Assembly (NCBI GenBank): GCA_900540185.1
Contig: UQFH01000002.1
Span: forward strand, 1-64,000
Direction of reading: 5' to 3'
Length of the DNA stretch: 64,000 nt
From: an uncultured Eubacteriales bacterium
GTDB taxonomy: Bacteria > Bacillota > Clostridia > Tissierellales > Peptoniphilaceae
Position 1 is the first letter of the stretch. Each line of letters begins with the position of its first letter. Under the pieces are notes generated by a model, which was not told the origin of the DNA, did not search any database, and worked only from the letters and a program-made list of their open reading frames with translations. The position numbers and the translations under genes were made by a program. Shown piece after piece: positions 43,642 through 52,716 of the stretch.

Positions 43642-44262
43642 ATGAAATTCACACCGAATGAAATTATGAAAAAAATGCTTCATGTGCTTGAGTATGTGAT
43701 TTGTGTGATTATTTTGATTGCAGTTGTCGCAGGTCTTCCCGATTTATTCAGATATATTTGGGATTTTGCGAAAAATCCGTCTTCAATCATAAGCTACAGA
43801 GCATTTTCGGATTTTCTTAAGCATGCGCTGATGTTGGTTGTTGGAATCGAGCTTATTTATATGATTATAAGCCACCAAAACGAAAATATTTTGACGCTTG
43901 TTTTATTTGTTATTGCGAGAAAGATGCTTGTTTTTGCGGACGGAATGGTCGACATTTTGATTGGAACTGTAAGTATTGTTTTGATTTTCATAACGCTCAA
44001 GTTCATCGTAATTAGAGAGTATTCGATAAAGAAGTTTGACGGAACTTTTTCTGCAAGCATTTCCTTGAGGGATTTGAAAAATAATCACAATATGAATATT
44101 GATTCTTCGGAAAACACACTTGGTGGTCTTGTTGCAAGACTTGCCGGTGAAGCAGGAAAAAAGCCGAACGAAGGAGATATTTATTCGTACGGAGGTTATG
44201 ATTTTTCAATTAAGAAGATGACCGACGGTGTCATTGATCGTATTTTAATTACAAAGAAATAG
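43642..44262 (+). CDS. PsiE-like membrane protein with CorC/HlyC-type C-terminal domain
   Basis: 206 residues. The first 130 hold about four hydrophobic helices and resemble the PsiE family (phosphate-starvation-inducible; function unknown). The C-terminal 60 residues (NTLGGLVARLAGEAGKKPNE, then YGGYDFSIKKMTDGVIDRI) resemble the transporter-associated domain that ends CorC/HlyC proteins and many cation antiporters. The combination suggests a small regulated membrane protein, perhaps ion-related; function is not assigned. The ATG at 43642 is 11 nt from AAAGGA; the nearby ATG at 43637 stops at once. Two tRNA genes follow in the same direction. Confidence 0.65.
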   Translation: MKFTPNEIMKKMLHVLEYVICVIILIAVVAGLPDLFRYIWDFAKNPSSIISYRAFSDFLKHALMLVVGIELIYMIISHQNENILTLVLFVIARKMLVFADGMVDILIGTVSIVLIFITLKFIVIREYSIKKFDGTFSASISLRDLKNNHNMNIDSSENTLGGLVARLAGEAGKKPNEGDIYSYGGYDFSIKKMTDGVIDRILITKK

Positions 44263-44279
44263 CTTCGGCATTTCGATTT

Positions 44280-44356
44280 GCACTTGTAGCTCAGTTGGAT
44301 AGAGCAACGCCCTCCTAAGGCGGAGGCCGGAGGTTCGACTCCTCTCAGGTGCGCCA
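44280..44356 (+). tRNA. tRNA-Arg(CCT)
   Basis: Acceptor GCACTTG / CAGGTGC (one T-G), D arm GCTC...GAGC, anticodon loop CTCCTAA (anticodon CCT, reads AGG), T loop GTTCGACTC, discriminator G, encoded CCA. Confidence 0.95.
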
Positions 44357-44362
44357 AAATTC

Positions 44363-44388
44363 GGGAAGGGGTAAAACCTTTCCTTATT
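44363..44388 (+). terminator. Terminator-like hairpin between the two tRNA genes
   Basis: GGAAGGGGT / ACCTTTCC followed by TTATTTT. Confidence 0.6.
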
Positions 44389-44394
44389 TTATTT

Positions 44395-44470
44395 GTATGT
44401 GTAGCTCAATGGATAGAGCGTTCCCCTCCGGAGGGAAAGGCTGGGGGTTCGATTCCTCTCACATACGCCA
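44395..44470 (+). tRNA. tRNA-Arg(CCG)
   Basis: Acceptor GTATGTG / CACATAC, D arm GCTC...GAGC, anticodon arm TTCCC-CTCCGGA-GGGAA (anticodon CCG, reads CGG), T loop GTTCGATTC and encoded CCA. Confidence 0.95.
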
Positions 44471-44471
44471 T

Positions 44472-44500
44472 TTGCATATTTACAGATTTTAATATATAAT
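44472..44500 (+). promoter_or_regulatory. Promoter of the wal operon
   Basis: TTGCAT (44472-44477), 17-bp spacer, TATAAT (44495-44500), directly after tRNA-Arg(CCG) and about 60 bp before the walR start. Confidence 0.75.
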
Positions 44501-44561
44501 TGTAGTAGAACAGGTGATGCCTGAGACTCGATTAAAAGTGTTTTAAAAAGGGAGGATACCT

Positions 44562-45242
44562 TTGAACGATTTAGTTTATGTAGTTGACGATGAAAAAACG
44601 ATTACGGATATAGTAAAATTTAATCTCGTGCAGGAAGGATTTGAGGTAAAGACTTTTCCGGACGGAAAGGAAGCGCTTGAAGCGGTTTATGAAAAGCCGT
44701 GCGACCTTATGCTTCTTGACGTTATGATGCCGGGCATCGGTGGCTTTGAAGTGCTTAAAACTTTGAGAAAGACTTATACATTCCCGATTCTTATGCTCAC
44801 AGCAAAGGAAGAGGAAGTGGACAAGGTTTTGGGTCTCGAACTTGGCGCGGACGATTATATCGTTAAGCCTTATTCGATGAGAGAATTAATCGCACGTGTC
44901 AAGGCAAATCTTAGACGTGTGCAAACGCCGAACACTGCGGGCGATCTCACAAAATTTGGGGATCTCGTCATCGATTCGGGAAAATATGAAGCACAGATTG
45001 ACGGAGAAAGTGTGAACTTGACGACGAGAGAGTTTGAGCTTTTAAAGTTTTTGTCGGACAGCCAAGGACAAGTTTTTACGCGTGAGCAACTTCTTCAAGA
45101 AGTTTGGGGTTATGAGTATTTCGGCGACATTAGAACTGTCGACGTTACGATTAGACGTTTGCGTGAAAAGATTGAAAAACCGGGCGAAGATCCGAGATAT
45201 ATTATTACCAAGAGGGGAATTGGTTATTACTTTGGAGGATAG
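44562..45242 (+). CDS. walR: Response regulator WalR (VicR/YycF)
   Basis: 226 residues, OmpR/PhoB family. The receiver domain has acidic pocket DD (9-10), phosphoacceptor Asp53 (LMLLDVMMPG), Thr (LMLTAKEEE) and Lys (DYIVKPYSMREL). The C-terminal winged helix includes LTTREFELLKFL and DVTIRRLREKIE. WalR controls autolysins and wall metabolism in Firmicutes and is usually essential. It starts at TTG 44562 behind GGGAGG. First gene of the operon; walK starts 3 nt after it. Confidence 0.96.
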   Translation: MNDLVYVVDDEKTITDIVKFNLVQEGFEVKTFPDGKEALEAVYEKPCDLMLLDVMMPGIGGFEVLKTLRKTYTFPILMLTAKEEEVDKVLGLELGADDYIVKPYSMRELIARVKANLRRVQTPNTAGDLTKFGDLVIDSGKYEAQIDGESVNLTTREFELLKFLSDSQGQVFTREQLLQEVWGYEYFGDIRTVDVTIRRLREKIEKPGEDPRYIITKRGIGYYFGG

Positions 45243-45244
45243 AG

Positions 45245-47044
45245 ATGCGTTCAATTAAGTGGAGATTTGTTTTAATTTATTTTCTACTTGTGCTTGCAGT
45301 TCTCCTCATCGTTTCGACTTCCATCATCGGAAGGCTCGATTCGACGCTCACAAACGACAGAATTATGAGCGTGAAAAATCAAATAAATTCGCTCCTATCA
45401 AGCTCGAGTTATTTCTCGGGTGAGCTTTTAGATGAAAATATCAGAGGTATAAAGGCGTCTTTGAATGAAAGGCGATTTTCAGATACCGATGATATTTTTG
45501 TGCTTTCAAGCGAAGATTTCGAAACGATTATCGCGTCAAAAACTGACGATATTTCCACATATGACGGGCAATATGCGTACAATATCGAGGAGCTGAACGT
45601 CGCATTAATAAAAGAGGGTTACGCCGGAATTGAAAAGAGCATTATTTTGGAGGACTACGAAACCGGCACTCGCACCGCACATTTGGTTGTGCCGATAACG
45701 GGCGTGGACAACAAGGTGAAGGGGCTTTGTTATGCGATTATAAATCTCGACGTTGTGACGACGACTCTTCAAAGTGCGAAGAGAATCATTTTCGACTCGG
45801 GGCTTATTGCGCTTTTAATAACAATTATTCTCAGCTATTTCATCGCTTCGGGCATCACGGGACCGATAAGACAGGTCACCGACGTTTCGAAGAGGATGAG
45901 TGAAGGGGACTTCAATCAACGAGTTGAGGTCAAGAGCGACGACGAAATCGGACAACTTTCAAGTATGTTCAATCAGATGGCGGTCGAGCTCAAAAACAAT
46001 ATTCAAAGAACCGAGCTTGAGCGTGCAAAGCTGAATACGATCTTTAACCAAATGCTCGAAGGCGTAGTTGCGGTCGACAAGTTCGGAAATATTATTCATA
46101 TAAATGAAAAGGGACGCGACCTTTTCGGAGTAAACGGAGATATGCCGCTTTCCGAAATCGAGCTCCCTCTAAAGACGCTCGGACTGAATTCGGTCAATTT
46201 CCAAAATCCGTTCACTCTTGCGGGCGAATCCGATTTTGTTTTAAATGATAAAAACTACAGGATTCTCTATGCGCCGTTTGAGGACAAGGACTTGAACGTT
46301 GGCGGAGTCATTGCGGTTTATCAGGACATGACGAAGGAGAGAAAACTCGAGGACATGAGGCGTGAATTCGTTGCAAACGTCAGCCACGAACTTAAAACGC
46401 CGATTACATCGATAAAGAGTTATGCGGAAACGCTTATGAAATATCCGGTCGACGACGAGACGGCAAAGAATTTTTTGACCGTCATCGACAACGAGTCGGA
46501 CAGAATGGCGCACATTGTTCGCGATCTTTTAATTCTTACAACGCTTGACTACAAGACCGAAGAGAAGAAACTCTCGCCGGTTTCAATAAATGAGCTTTCG
46601 CACTCGGCGGTTGAGAGAATGAGGCTGATGGCGAAAGAAAAGAATATGTCGATTTATGAGCATTATGAGGACTCGCTCTCCGTGCTTGCGGACGAGGAGG
46701 ATTTGCTTCAAGTGATTATAAATCTTATTTCGAATGCCGTTAAATACACGCCGGAGGGCGGAGTGATTAATGTTTCGACGTCGACTGACGGGCGCTACAA
46801 CTATGTTAGCGTTTCCGACAACGGCGTCGGCATAAAGCCTGAAGACCAAAAGAGAATTTTCGACAGATTCTATCGTGTGGAAAAGAGTCGCTCGAGGGCG
46901 CTCGGCGGTACGGGTCTTGGGCTCGCAATCGCGAAGGAAATGGTAAACAGCATGAACGGCGACATCAAAGTCGAAAGTGACGGCAGAAACGGCTCGACGT
47001 TCACACTGAAGTTCAAGGCGGTGGAAGACAATGGAGAGGCTTAA
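45245..47044 (+). CDS. walK: Sensor histidine kinase WalK (VicK/YycG)
   Basis: 599 residues. Membrane helices lie at about 7-29 and 178-200 and flank an extracellular sensor; then HAMP (ITGPIRQVTDVSKRMSEGDF), PAS (about 265-365), HisKA with phospho-His381 (NVSHELKTPITS) and HATPase_c with NLISNAVKYTPEGG, VSDNGVGI and GGTGLGLAI. This is the full WalK layout. It phosphorylates WalR in response to wall status. Its last 14 nt overlap yycH. Confidence 0.96.
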   Translation: MRSIKWRFVLIYFLLVLAVLLIVSTSIIGRLDSTLTNDRIMSVKNQINSLLSSSSYFSGELLDENIRGIKASLNERRFSDTDDIFVLSSEDFETIIASKTDDISTYDGQYAYNIEELNVALIKEGYAGIEKSIILEDYETGTRTAHLVVPITGVDNKVKGLCYAIINLDVVTTTLQSAKRIIFDSGLIALLITIILSYFIASGITGPIRQVTDVSKRMSEGDFNQRVEVKSDDEIGQLSSMFNQMAVELKNNIQRTELERAKLNTIFNQMLEGVVAVDKFGNIIHINEKGRDLFGVNGDMPLSEIELPLKTLGLNSVNFQNPFTLAGESDFVLNDKNYRILYAPFEDKDLNVGGVIAVYQDMTKERKLEDMRREFVANVSHELKTPITSIKSYAETLMKYPVDDETAKNFLTVIDNESDRMAHIVRDLLILTTLDYKTEEKKLSPVSINELSHSAVERMRLMAKEKNMSIYEHYEDSLSVLADEEDLLQVIINLISNAVKYTPEGGVINVSTSTDGRYNYVSVSDNGVGIKPEDQKRIFDRFYRVEKSRSRALGGTGLGLAIAKEMVNSMNGDIKVESDGRNGSTFTLKFKAVEDNGEA

Positions 47045-48158
47045 AAGCATTGTACTAGGCGTGCTTGTTTTGTTGTCAATCTTTCTTTCGTATGAGCTTC
47101 TTTTCAAAGACCAGGTCAAGGAAAATGAAGCGATAAAAATTGATGACAAAAATGTCATAAGCTACAAGCGGTTTTACAGCACAAATCCGAACAAAGAGCT
47201 CTTGGATGAGATTCCGTCGGACGAATTGTCAAATTTTGTCGCACGCGTAATTTCAAATTCAAAGAGCTTTCGAAACGAGGATGGAGATGTTTTTGATTTT
47301 AAAAAGCTCGGAGAGTCAAAAGATAATACGCCGCTTTCGCACCGCGGATATCTTGCGATTTCGGGTTTTGAAATTCCGGTAAAACTTTTGAATCTTTCGG
47401 CGGACTCCCGAATCGGAGATGTGCCGTTTGAATCTTTTGATAAATTTTTTATAGACAACAGTGAAAAAAGACTCTATATTAACACGAATATCGGTGTGAA
47501 GTCGGCTGAATTTGACGACGAATTTCACACGACGGAGTTTAAAAATGCAGTTCTTTTCGACGAGTTTTTTGTTCCCGAATCTACGAAAGGCGTGAACGCT
47601 TTTTCGGTTGTGCAAAATCCGATTTCGTCTTTCAGCAAAAAGGACAGACAAAGTTTTGCTGAAAAATTTTTGGGCACAAAAAATATATATGAGATTAACG
47701 AAAGATATTCATATATCTATTCGAGCGAAACTGCAAGCATCGAGATTAAGAAAAACGGGGACATAGTTTATCTTAGAAGCCCCGGACCGGAGAAGATGAA
47801 CTCGAATCTCTTCGATTCACTCGTCGCATTCAAAAACTTTATAAAGACTTCGCTTCTTTCGTTTTCGGATTACCGAATTCTCTCTCTCGAAAATATTGAA
47901 AACAACGGTTTTAAAATTGTTTTTTGCCAAGGAAAACTGCCGCACTATTTAAAAGACGGCGAGTTTTATGAGGCGGAAATAAAGAATAATCGCATAACCT
48001 ATTTCAAATACAATTCAGTCACGGTGAAAGCGTATATGGAAGTTTCGAGAAAGCCGGAAATAGGTACGTATAAAGCTGCATTTTTAAAGGATGAGGATGC
48101 ATTTTTTATGTACAACGGACAAAACACCGGCAATATAAATGTTGTGGAGTTGAGGTGA
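47031..48158 (+). CDS. yycH: YycH-like WalRK regulator
   Basis: 375 residues with an N-terminal membrane anchor (about 7-24) and a large extracytoplasmic part. Sequence is divergent, and the assignment rests on the anchor-plus-exterior layout, the length, and its place between walK and yycI. In Bacillus, YycH and YycI bind WalK in the membrane and tune its activity. It overlaps walK by 14 nt, indicating translational coupling. Confidence 0.8.
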   Translation: MERLKSIVLGVLVLLSIFLSYELLFKDQVKENEAIKIDDKNVISYKRFYSTNPNKELLDEIPSDELSNFVARVISNSKSFRNEDGDVFDFKKLGESKDNTPLSHRGYLAISGFEIPVKLLNLSADSRIGDVPFESFDKFFIDNSEKRLYINTNIGVKSAEFDDEFHTTEFKNAVLFDEFFVPESTKGVNAFSVVQNPISSFSKKDRQSFAEKFLGTKNIYEINERYSYIYSSETASIEIKKNGDIVYLRSPGPEKMNSNLFDSLVAFKNFIKTSLLSFSDYRILSLENIENNGFKIVFCQGKLPHYLKDGEFYEAEIKNNRITYFKYNSVTVKAYMEVSRKPEIGTYKAAFLKDEDAFFMYNGQNTGNINVVELR

Positions 48159-48162
48159 TCTT

Positions 48163-48981
48163 ATGGACTGGAAAAAAGCTAAAACTCTGATGATCTATGT
48201 ATTTATATTTATCAATGTGTTTCTCGTGTCGCTTCTTTACATCAGAAACAAGGACAGGGTCGACAATTTCGACATCGTGCCGATTTTGGAAAACCACGAC
48301 ATAAAACTCGAAGCAAAGATTCCGCAAAGCGTCACAAAGGACGTTTTGGAGCTCAACTACAAAGTGTTTACGGACGATGAAATTATGGCCAAATTTTTCG
48401 ACAGTCCGGTTGTGAAGTCGACTCCGGAATCTTCAACATTTAAAGAAGGCGACAAATCGCTCATTCTTTTAAACAACAAACAGATTATTTATACCGATGC
48501 GCCCGAAGCGTCGGAGACAAAAATTGAAACGGGTGAAGATGCGGCGAAGTATGCTCAGGAATTTTTAAGAGAGCGTGACCTCGATTTCAATCTTCATGTG
48601 CAAAAATTTACGGAGAGCGCCAACAACAACTTTACAGTTGAGTTTGAAGAGGTCGAGCCGAACAGCGGATATTTTTTGGAAGATGCTTTTGCAATTGTTT
48701 ATTTGAATGAAAACGGTGTGACGGGACTTAAATATCAGGCGTTTTCAGGAATAAATAAACTTGACGGAAAGGTTTCGATAAGGGACCCGAAGAGAAAACT
48801 TTTGAAAATTATAAAGGAGCCGATTGCAAAGGGACGCAGGATTGTTGACGTTTCGGTCAATTACTACTTCAACCCTTCGAATCTTCCGAGCGTTGAAAAT
48901 ATAGACAAAATTACAAGCGGCATTGCAAATCTCGCTCTTCGAGTGACTCTTGACAACGGCGCGATAATACAGATAGACTAG
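48163..48981 (+). CDS. yycI: YycI-like WalRK regulator
   Basis: 272 residues. The N-terminus MDWKKAKTLMIYVFIFINVF closely follows the YycI pattern (MDW-x-KTK then a single helix), followed by an extracytoplasmic domain with YycH/YycI-like repeats (DKQ-type turns, ASETKIETGEDAAKYAQEFL). Partner of YycH. It starts 4 nt after yycH. Confidence 0.85.
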   Translation: MDWKKAKTLMIYVFIFINVFLVSLLYIRNKDRVDNFDIVPILENHDIKLEAKIPQSVTKDVLELNYKVFTDDEIMAKFFDSPVVKSTPESSTFKEGDKSLILLNNKQIIYTDAPEASETKIETGEDAAKYAQEFLRERDLDFNLHVQKFTESANNNFTVEFEEVEPNSGYFLEDAFAIVYLNENGVTGLKYQAFSGINKLDGKVSIRDPKRKLLKIIKEPIAKGRRIVDVSVNYYFNPSNLPSVENIDKITSGIANLALRVTLDNGAIIQID

Positions 48982-48990
48982 GTGATTTAT

Positions 48991-49761
48991 TTGAAGTTTT
49001 TTTCACTTCAAAGCGGTTCAAATGGAAATTCGCATTTGATACAATCGAATAACACGAGCATTCTTATAGATTCGGGGCTCTCCGGAGTGAGAACAAAAAA
49101 TATTCTTGCCGAGGCGGGCTTTTCGATTGAGGATGTTTCGGGCGTTCTTATAACGCACGAGCACGACGACCACGTGAGCGGTGCGGGGATTCTTTCGAGA
49201 AAGTTCAAAACGCCCGTTTATATAAATCCGGAAACTTTTAAAATGGCTACTTTAAAGATGAAGCGAATCGACGAATCGCTTCTCCACTTTATAGATGGCC
49301 CTTTTTGCATTGGGGACATTGAAGTGACACCGTTTCACACATATCACGATGCAATTGAGCCTTTGGGATATTTAATCGAGTGCGAGGGGAAGAAGATTTC
49401 CGTTATAACGGACACGGGCTTTATAAGCGACGAGGTTATGGCACTTACAAAAAATTCGGATTTTATTTATGTCGAGGCAAATTTCGACCCGATTATGCTG
49501 AAAAACGGTCCGTACACTCCGGCTCTTCAGGAAAGAGTGCGAGGAGATTTTGGACATCTCTCGAATTTCGAATGTGCGGAGTATCTTATAAATGCGATCG
49601 GAGAAAGGACACAAGCCGTTATGATTGGGCACATCTCGCTTTTTAACAACGATGAAGTGCTTGCGAAACTTACGGTTGAAAATGCGATTGCGGAGGCGGG
49701 ACTCGACGTTCCGATTTTTGTTTCGTCGCGATTTAGACCGAGTGTGGTGATAGAAATATGA
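48991..49761 (+). CDS. walJ: WalJ (YycJ) metallo-beta-lactamase fold hydrolase
   Basis: About 256 residues. It has the MBL motif THEHDDHVSG and the N-terminal FSLQSGSNGNSHLIQ typical of YycJ; YVEANFDPIMLKNGPY and GHLSN are also family features. A 5'-3' exonuclease role has been reported for YycJ. Both GTG (48982) and TTG (48991) are possible; AGGTGA overlaps the GTG and stands 5 nt before TTG, so TTG is preferred. rlmH overlaps by 4 nt. Confidence 0.9.
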   Translation: MKFFSLQSGSNGNSHLIQSNNTSILIDSGLSGVRTKNILAEAGFSIEDVSGVLITHEHDDHVSGAGILSRKFKTPVYINPETFKMATLKMKRIDESLLHFIDGPFCIGDIEVTPFHTYHDAIEPLGYLIECEGKKISVITDTGFISDEVMALTKNSDFIYVEANFDPIMLKNGPYTPALQERVRGDFGHLSNFECAEYLINAIGERTQAVMIGHISLFNNDEVLAKLTVENAIAEAGLDVPIFVSSRFRPSVVIEI

Positions 49762-50213
49762 TAAAAATTATTGAAACGGGAAAAATTCCAAAAGAATATC
49801 AGACTTTGATTGACGACTTTATAAAAAAGACGGGACCGTATGAGAAAGTGCAAATCGTGAGTTTAAAAGAAATTAAACTCAAAAAAGATGAGTCGAATTT
49901 GGGCGAGAAACTACGAGATGAAACACAAAAAGCGATTGAAGCTGCGAGCGGAAGGATTATTTTTTTGGATGCGAACGGAAAAAATCCCGATTCCGAAGAA
50001 TTTAAAAATGAAATATTAAAATCGAAAAATATTGGAGAAACAATATCATTTGTGATTGGCGGCAGCTACGGTTTCGACCACGATATGATAAAATCATATG
50101 AAAAGATAAGTTTTGGAAGGATGACACTCCTTCATCATATGACGACGCTCATTTTGACGGAGGCGATTTATCGCTCGTTCAAGATGGCGCAAAACAGCAA
50201 TTATAATAAATAA
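49758..50213 (+). CDS. rlmH: 23S rRNA (pseudouridine1915-N3)-methyltransferase RlmH
   Basis: 151 residues, SPOUT methyltransferase. The knot motif FVIGGSYGF and the C-terminal MTLLHHMTTLILTEAIYRSF are diagnostic. It methylates pseudouridine 1915 in helix 69 of 23S rRNA. The start ATG overlaps the walJ stop (ATGA), keeping the gene in the wal operon as in many Firmicutes. Confidence 0.95.
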   Translation: MIKIIETGKIPKEYQTLIDDFIKKTGPYEKVQIVSLKEIKLKKDESNLGEKLRDETQKAIEAASGRIIFLDANGKNPDSEEFKNEILKSKNIGETISFVIGGSYGFDHDMIKSYEKISFGRMTLLHHMTTLILTEAIYRSFKMAQNSNYNK

Positions 50214-50225
50214 TCGGGGGTTTTT

Positions 50226-51866
50226 ATGGGAAAGGTATATATAACCGGACACAAAGTTCCGGACACGGATACAATTTGCTCCGCAATTTCATATGCGGAG
50301 TTTTTGAAAAAGTCGGGGAGAGCCGAGGCGGAGCCGATAAGACTCGGGGAAATAAACAATGAAACGAAGTTTGTTTTGGAGCGTTTTAATGTCAAGGCGC
50401 CGAGACTGAAGACGTCGATGCAACTGAAAGTGCACGATTTGGAGCTTGATGAACCGACAATAATTTACAGCGACACGCCGGTAAAAAGGGCGATTGAACT
50501 TTTACAGGAGAAAAAAACACTTCTTCTTTCAATCACGGATGAATACCACAAGCTCCTAGGAGTTTTGAGTCTCTCCGACGTGACGAAGTCGTATATGAAT
50601 GTTTGGGACGATATGATTCTTCATCGCTCGAACACTCCGTTAAACAACATCGTTGACGTTTTGAGTGCGAAAGTTTTAAACGAAGCGAAGCGCGACCTCA
50701 CGGGGAAGATGGTTGTCTATGCGATGGAGCCGGACGAACTCGGAGACAGAATAAAAAAAGGCGACGTCGTGATTGTGGGCGACAGAGACAATGCACAAAT
50801 CGATGCAATCAAAAGGGATGTAAGCCTTATTATAGTTTCGGGCGGCTACAAAATGAAGGACGAAATTTTGGAGCTTGCGCGCGAAAAAAACATCAGTGTG
50901 CTTTCGACGGAGTTGAACAGTTTTATGGCTGCGCGCCTTCTTCCGCTTTCGATTCCTGCGGAATTTGTCATGACAAGTGGCGAGCTTAACGCAGTTCATA
51001 TAAACGACACGGTCGACGAAGTGAAAGAAAAACTTGCGAAGACGAGATTTCGCTCATATCCGGTTTTGGATGACGAGGGGAAAATTGTCGGAAATCTTTC
51101 GAGATATCATTTGATTACCGGAAAACCGAAAAAACTTATTTTGGTAGACCACAACGAAAAAGCGCAGTCGGTCGACAATATCGATGAAGCGGAAATAATT
51201 GAAATCATCGATCACCACAGAATCGAGCCGGTTTCGACAAATGCGCCGGTGTTTTTTAGAAATGAACCGGTGGGCTCGACCGCGACGATTATAAGTAAAA
51301 TGTTTTTCGAAGAGGGCATAAGACCGACAAAGGAAATTGCAGGGCTTCTTTCGTCCGCAATAATTTCGGACACGCTTTATTTCAGAAGTCCGACAACGAC
51401 CGACGACGACAGAAGAATGCTTGAAAGAATGGCGGTCTACGCTGAAATCGAACCTGAAGAATACGCAAATGAAATGTTTAAGGCGGGCACATCGGTCAAG
51501 GGAAAATCCATTTCGGAGCTTTTAAATATGGACGTGAAAGAATTTACAATCATCGACGAAAGCGTTCGCATTGCTCAAATTTTTACACTTGACAAAGAAA
51601 GCGTTCTGGAGCTCAAATCCGAAATTCTTACGGAGATGAAAAAAATCAGAGAAGCGAAGGGCAACGACACATTTGTCTTTGTCGTTACGGACATTTTTGC
51701 GGAAAGCTCAATCGTGTTTGTTTGCGGGGAATATGGAGCCGAAATTGCGGGAGAATTTGGAGAAAAAATCGAGGACAGCGAATTTTTTGCGCCGGGACTT
51801 TTGAGCAGAAAGAAACAAATGGTTCCGAAAGTCACGGATGCGATTAAAAAAGCGAAGGAAAACTAA
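50226..51866 (+). CDS. ppaC: Manganese-dependent inorganic pyrophosphatase with CBS and DRTGG domains
   Basis: 546 residues, family II (DHH) PPase of the clostridial regulated type. The N-terminal DHH half has metal ligands His9, Asp13, Asp15 (GHKVPDTDTICSA). A regulatory insert at about 70-300 holds two CBS modules with a DRTGG domain between. LVDHN and IDHHRIEP resume the catalytic core, and DHHA2 ends the protein. Adenine nucleotides control such enzymes through the CBS pair. RBS CGGGGG; 12 nt after rlmH. Confidence 0.93.
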   Translation: MGKVYITGHKVPDTDTICSAISYAEFLKKSGRAEAEPIRLGEINNETKFVLERFNVKAPRLKTSMQLKVHDLELDEPTIIYSDTPVKRAIELLQEKKTLLLSITDEYHKLLGVLSLSDVTKSYMNVWDDMILHRSNTPLNNIVDVLSAKVLNEAKRDLTGKMVVYAMEPDELGDRIKKGDVVIVGDRDNAQIDAIKRDVSLIIVSGGYKMKDEILELAREKNISVLSTELNSFMAARLLPLSIPAEFVMTSGELNAVHINDTVDEVKEKLAKTRFRSYPVLDDEGKIVGNLSRYHLITGKPKKLILVDHNEKAQSVDNIDEAEIIEIIDHHRIEPVSTNAPVFFRNEPVGSTATIISKMFFEEGIRPTKEIAGLLSSAIISDTLYFRSPTTTDDDRRMLERMAVYAEIEPEEYANEMFKAGTSVKGKSISELLNMDVKEFTIIDESVRIAQIFTLDKESVLELKSEILTEMKKIREAKGNDTFVFVVTDIFAESSIVFVCGEYGAEIAGEFGEKIEDSEFFAPGLLSRKKQMVPKVTDAIKKAKEN

Positions 51867-51867
51867 A

Positions 51868-52641
51868 ATGAATCTTATTTTGGGAGCGATTGCGGGAGAC
51901 ATTGCGGGAGAACCGTACGAGTTTGGAAACAACAGAAATCCCGAAGCACCGCTTTTTACACCGCAATCAACTTTTACGGACGACACAATTTTAACGGTTG
52001 CGGTTATGAAAATCTGTCTGTCGAACGACTTCTCAACTGAAAATATCGCGGACACGATGGCGGACTTTGCAAGGCGATACCCTTCGAGCTACGGTGCGAG
52101 ATTTGGGAAGTGGATTCTCGATAAAACTCCATACGGCTCGCTTGGAAACGGTGCGGCGATGAGAATTTCGCCGGTCTATTATCTTAAAAAAACTCTCGCC
52201 GAAAAAATCGAAATCGCCGAGAGAATCACAAATGTGAGCCACAACCACGAAGAGAGCATAAAATGGGTGACGGCACTTGTGCGACTTGCGGAACATTTGA
52301 AAGCGGACAAAGATTTTGACATTTCGGGATTTATGAAAAATGAATACGGAATAAATCTTACAAATGTGAAATATTTGAGAGAGAATTATGAATATTCCGA
52401 AAAAATTCAAAACACCGTTCCCGAAAGCATTGCAATCTTAAATGACTCGAAAAACTTTTCGGAAGTTTTGAAAAACTCGATTTCAATCGGAGGCGACGCA
52501 GACACCATTGCAGCAATCGCGGGCGGAGTTGCGGAAATCATTTATACGATTGACATTGAGACAAAAGAGAAAGTGTTTCGAAAATTGCCCGATGAGTTTA
52601 AGAAAATTGTAAGAAAATTTTCCGAAGAGTTCGCAGAATGA
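51868..52641 (+). CDS. ADP-ribosylglycohydrolase family protein
   Basis: 257 residues. The DraG/ARH fold motifs are GAIAGDIAGEPYEF, FTDDTILTVAV (first metal site), NGAAMRISP and SIGGDADTIAAIAGGVAE (second metal site), so the Mg site looks intact. It would remove ADP-ribose from proteins or small molecules; no ADP-ribosyltransferase is in the window. It starts 1 nt after the ppaC stop with AAGGA upstream; ATG at 51868 is chosen because the domain begins there. Confidence 0.88.
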   Translation: MNLILGAIAGDIAGEPYEFGNNRNPEAPLFTPQSTFTDDTILTVAVMKICLSNDFSTENIADTMADFARRYPSSYGARFGKWILDKTPYGSLGNGAAMRISPVYYLKKTLAEKIEIAERITNVSHNHEESIKWVTALVRLAEHLKADKDFDISGFMKNEYGINLTNVKYLRENYEYSEKIQNTVPESIAILNDSKNFSEVLKNSISIGGDADTIAAIAGGVAEIIYTIDIETKEKVFRKLPDEFKKIVRKFSEEFAE

Positions 52642-52661
52642 GTTTATAGAGCGAAATATAA

Positions 52662-52690
52662 TTGATAAATTTAACGAAATATGTTAATAT
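52662..52690 (+). promoter_or_regulatory. Promoter of the flavodiiron gene
   Basis: TTGATA (52662-52667), 17-bp spacer, TAATAT (52685-52690). Confidence 0.7.
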
Positions 52691-52716
52691 TTAGATAGAA
52701 AATAAGGAGGAGCGAT

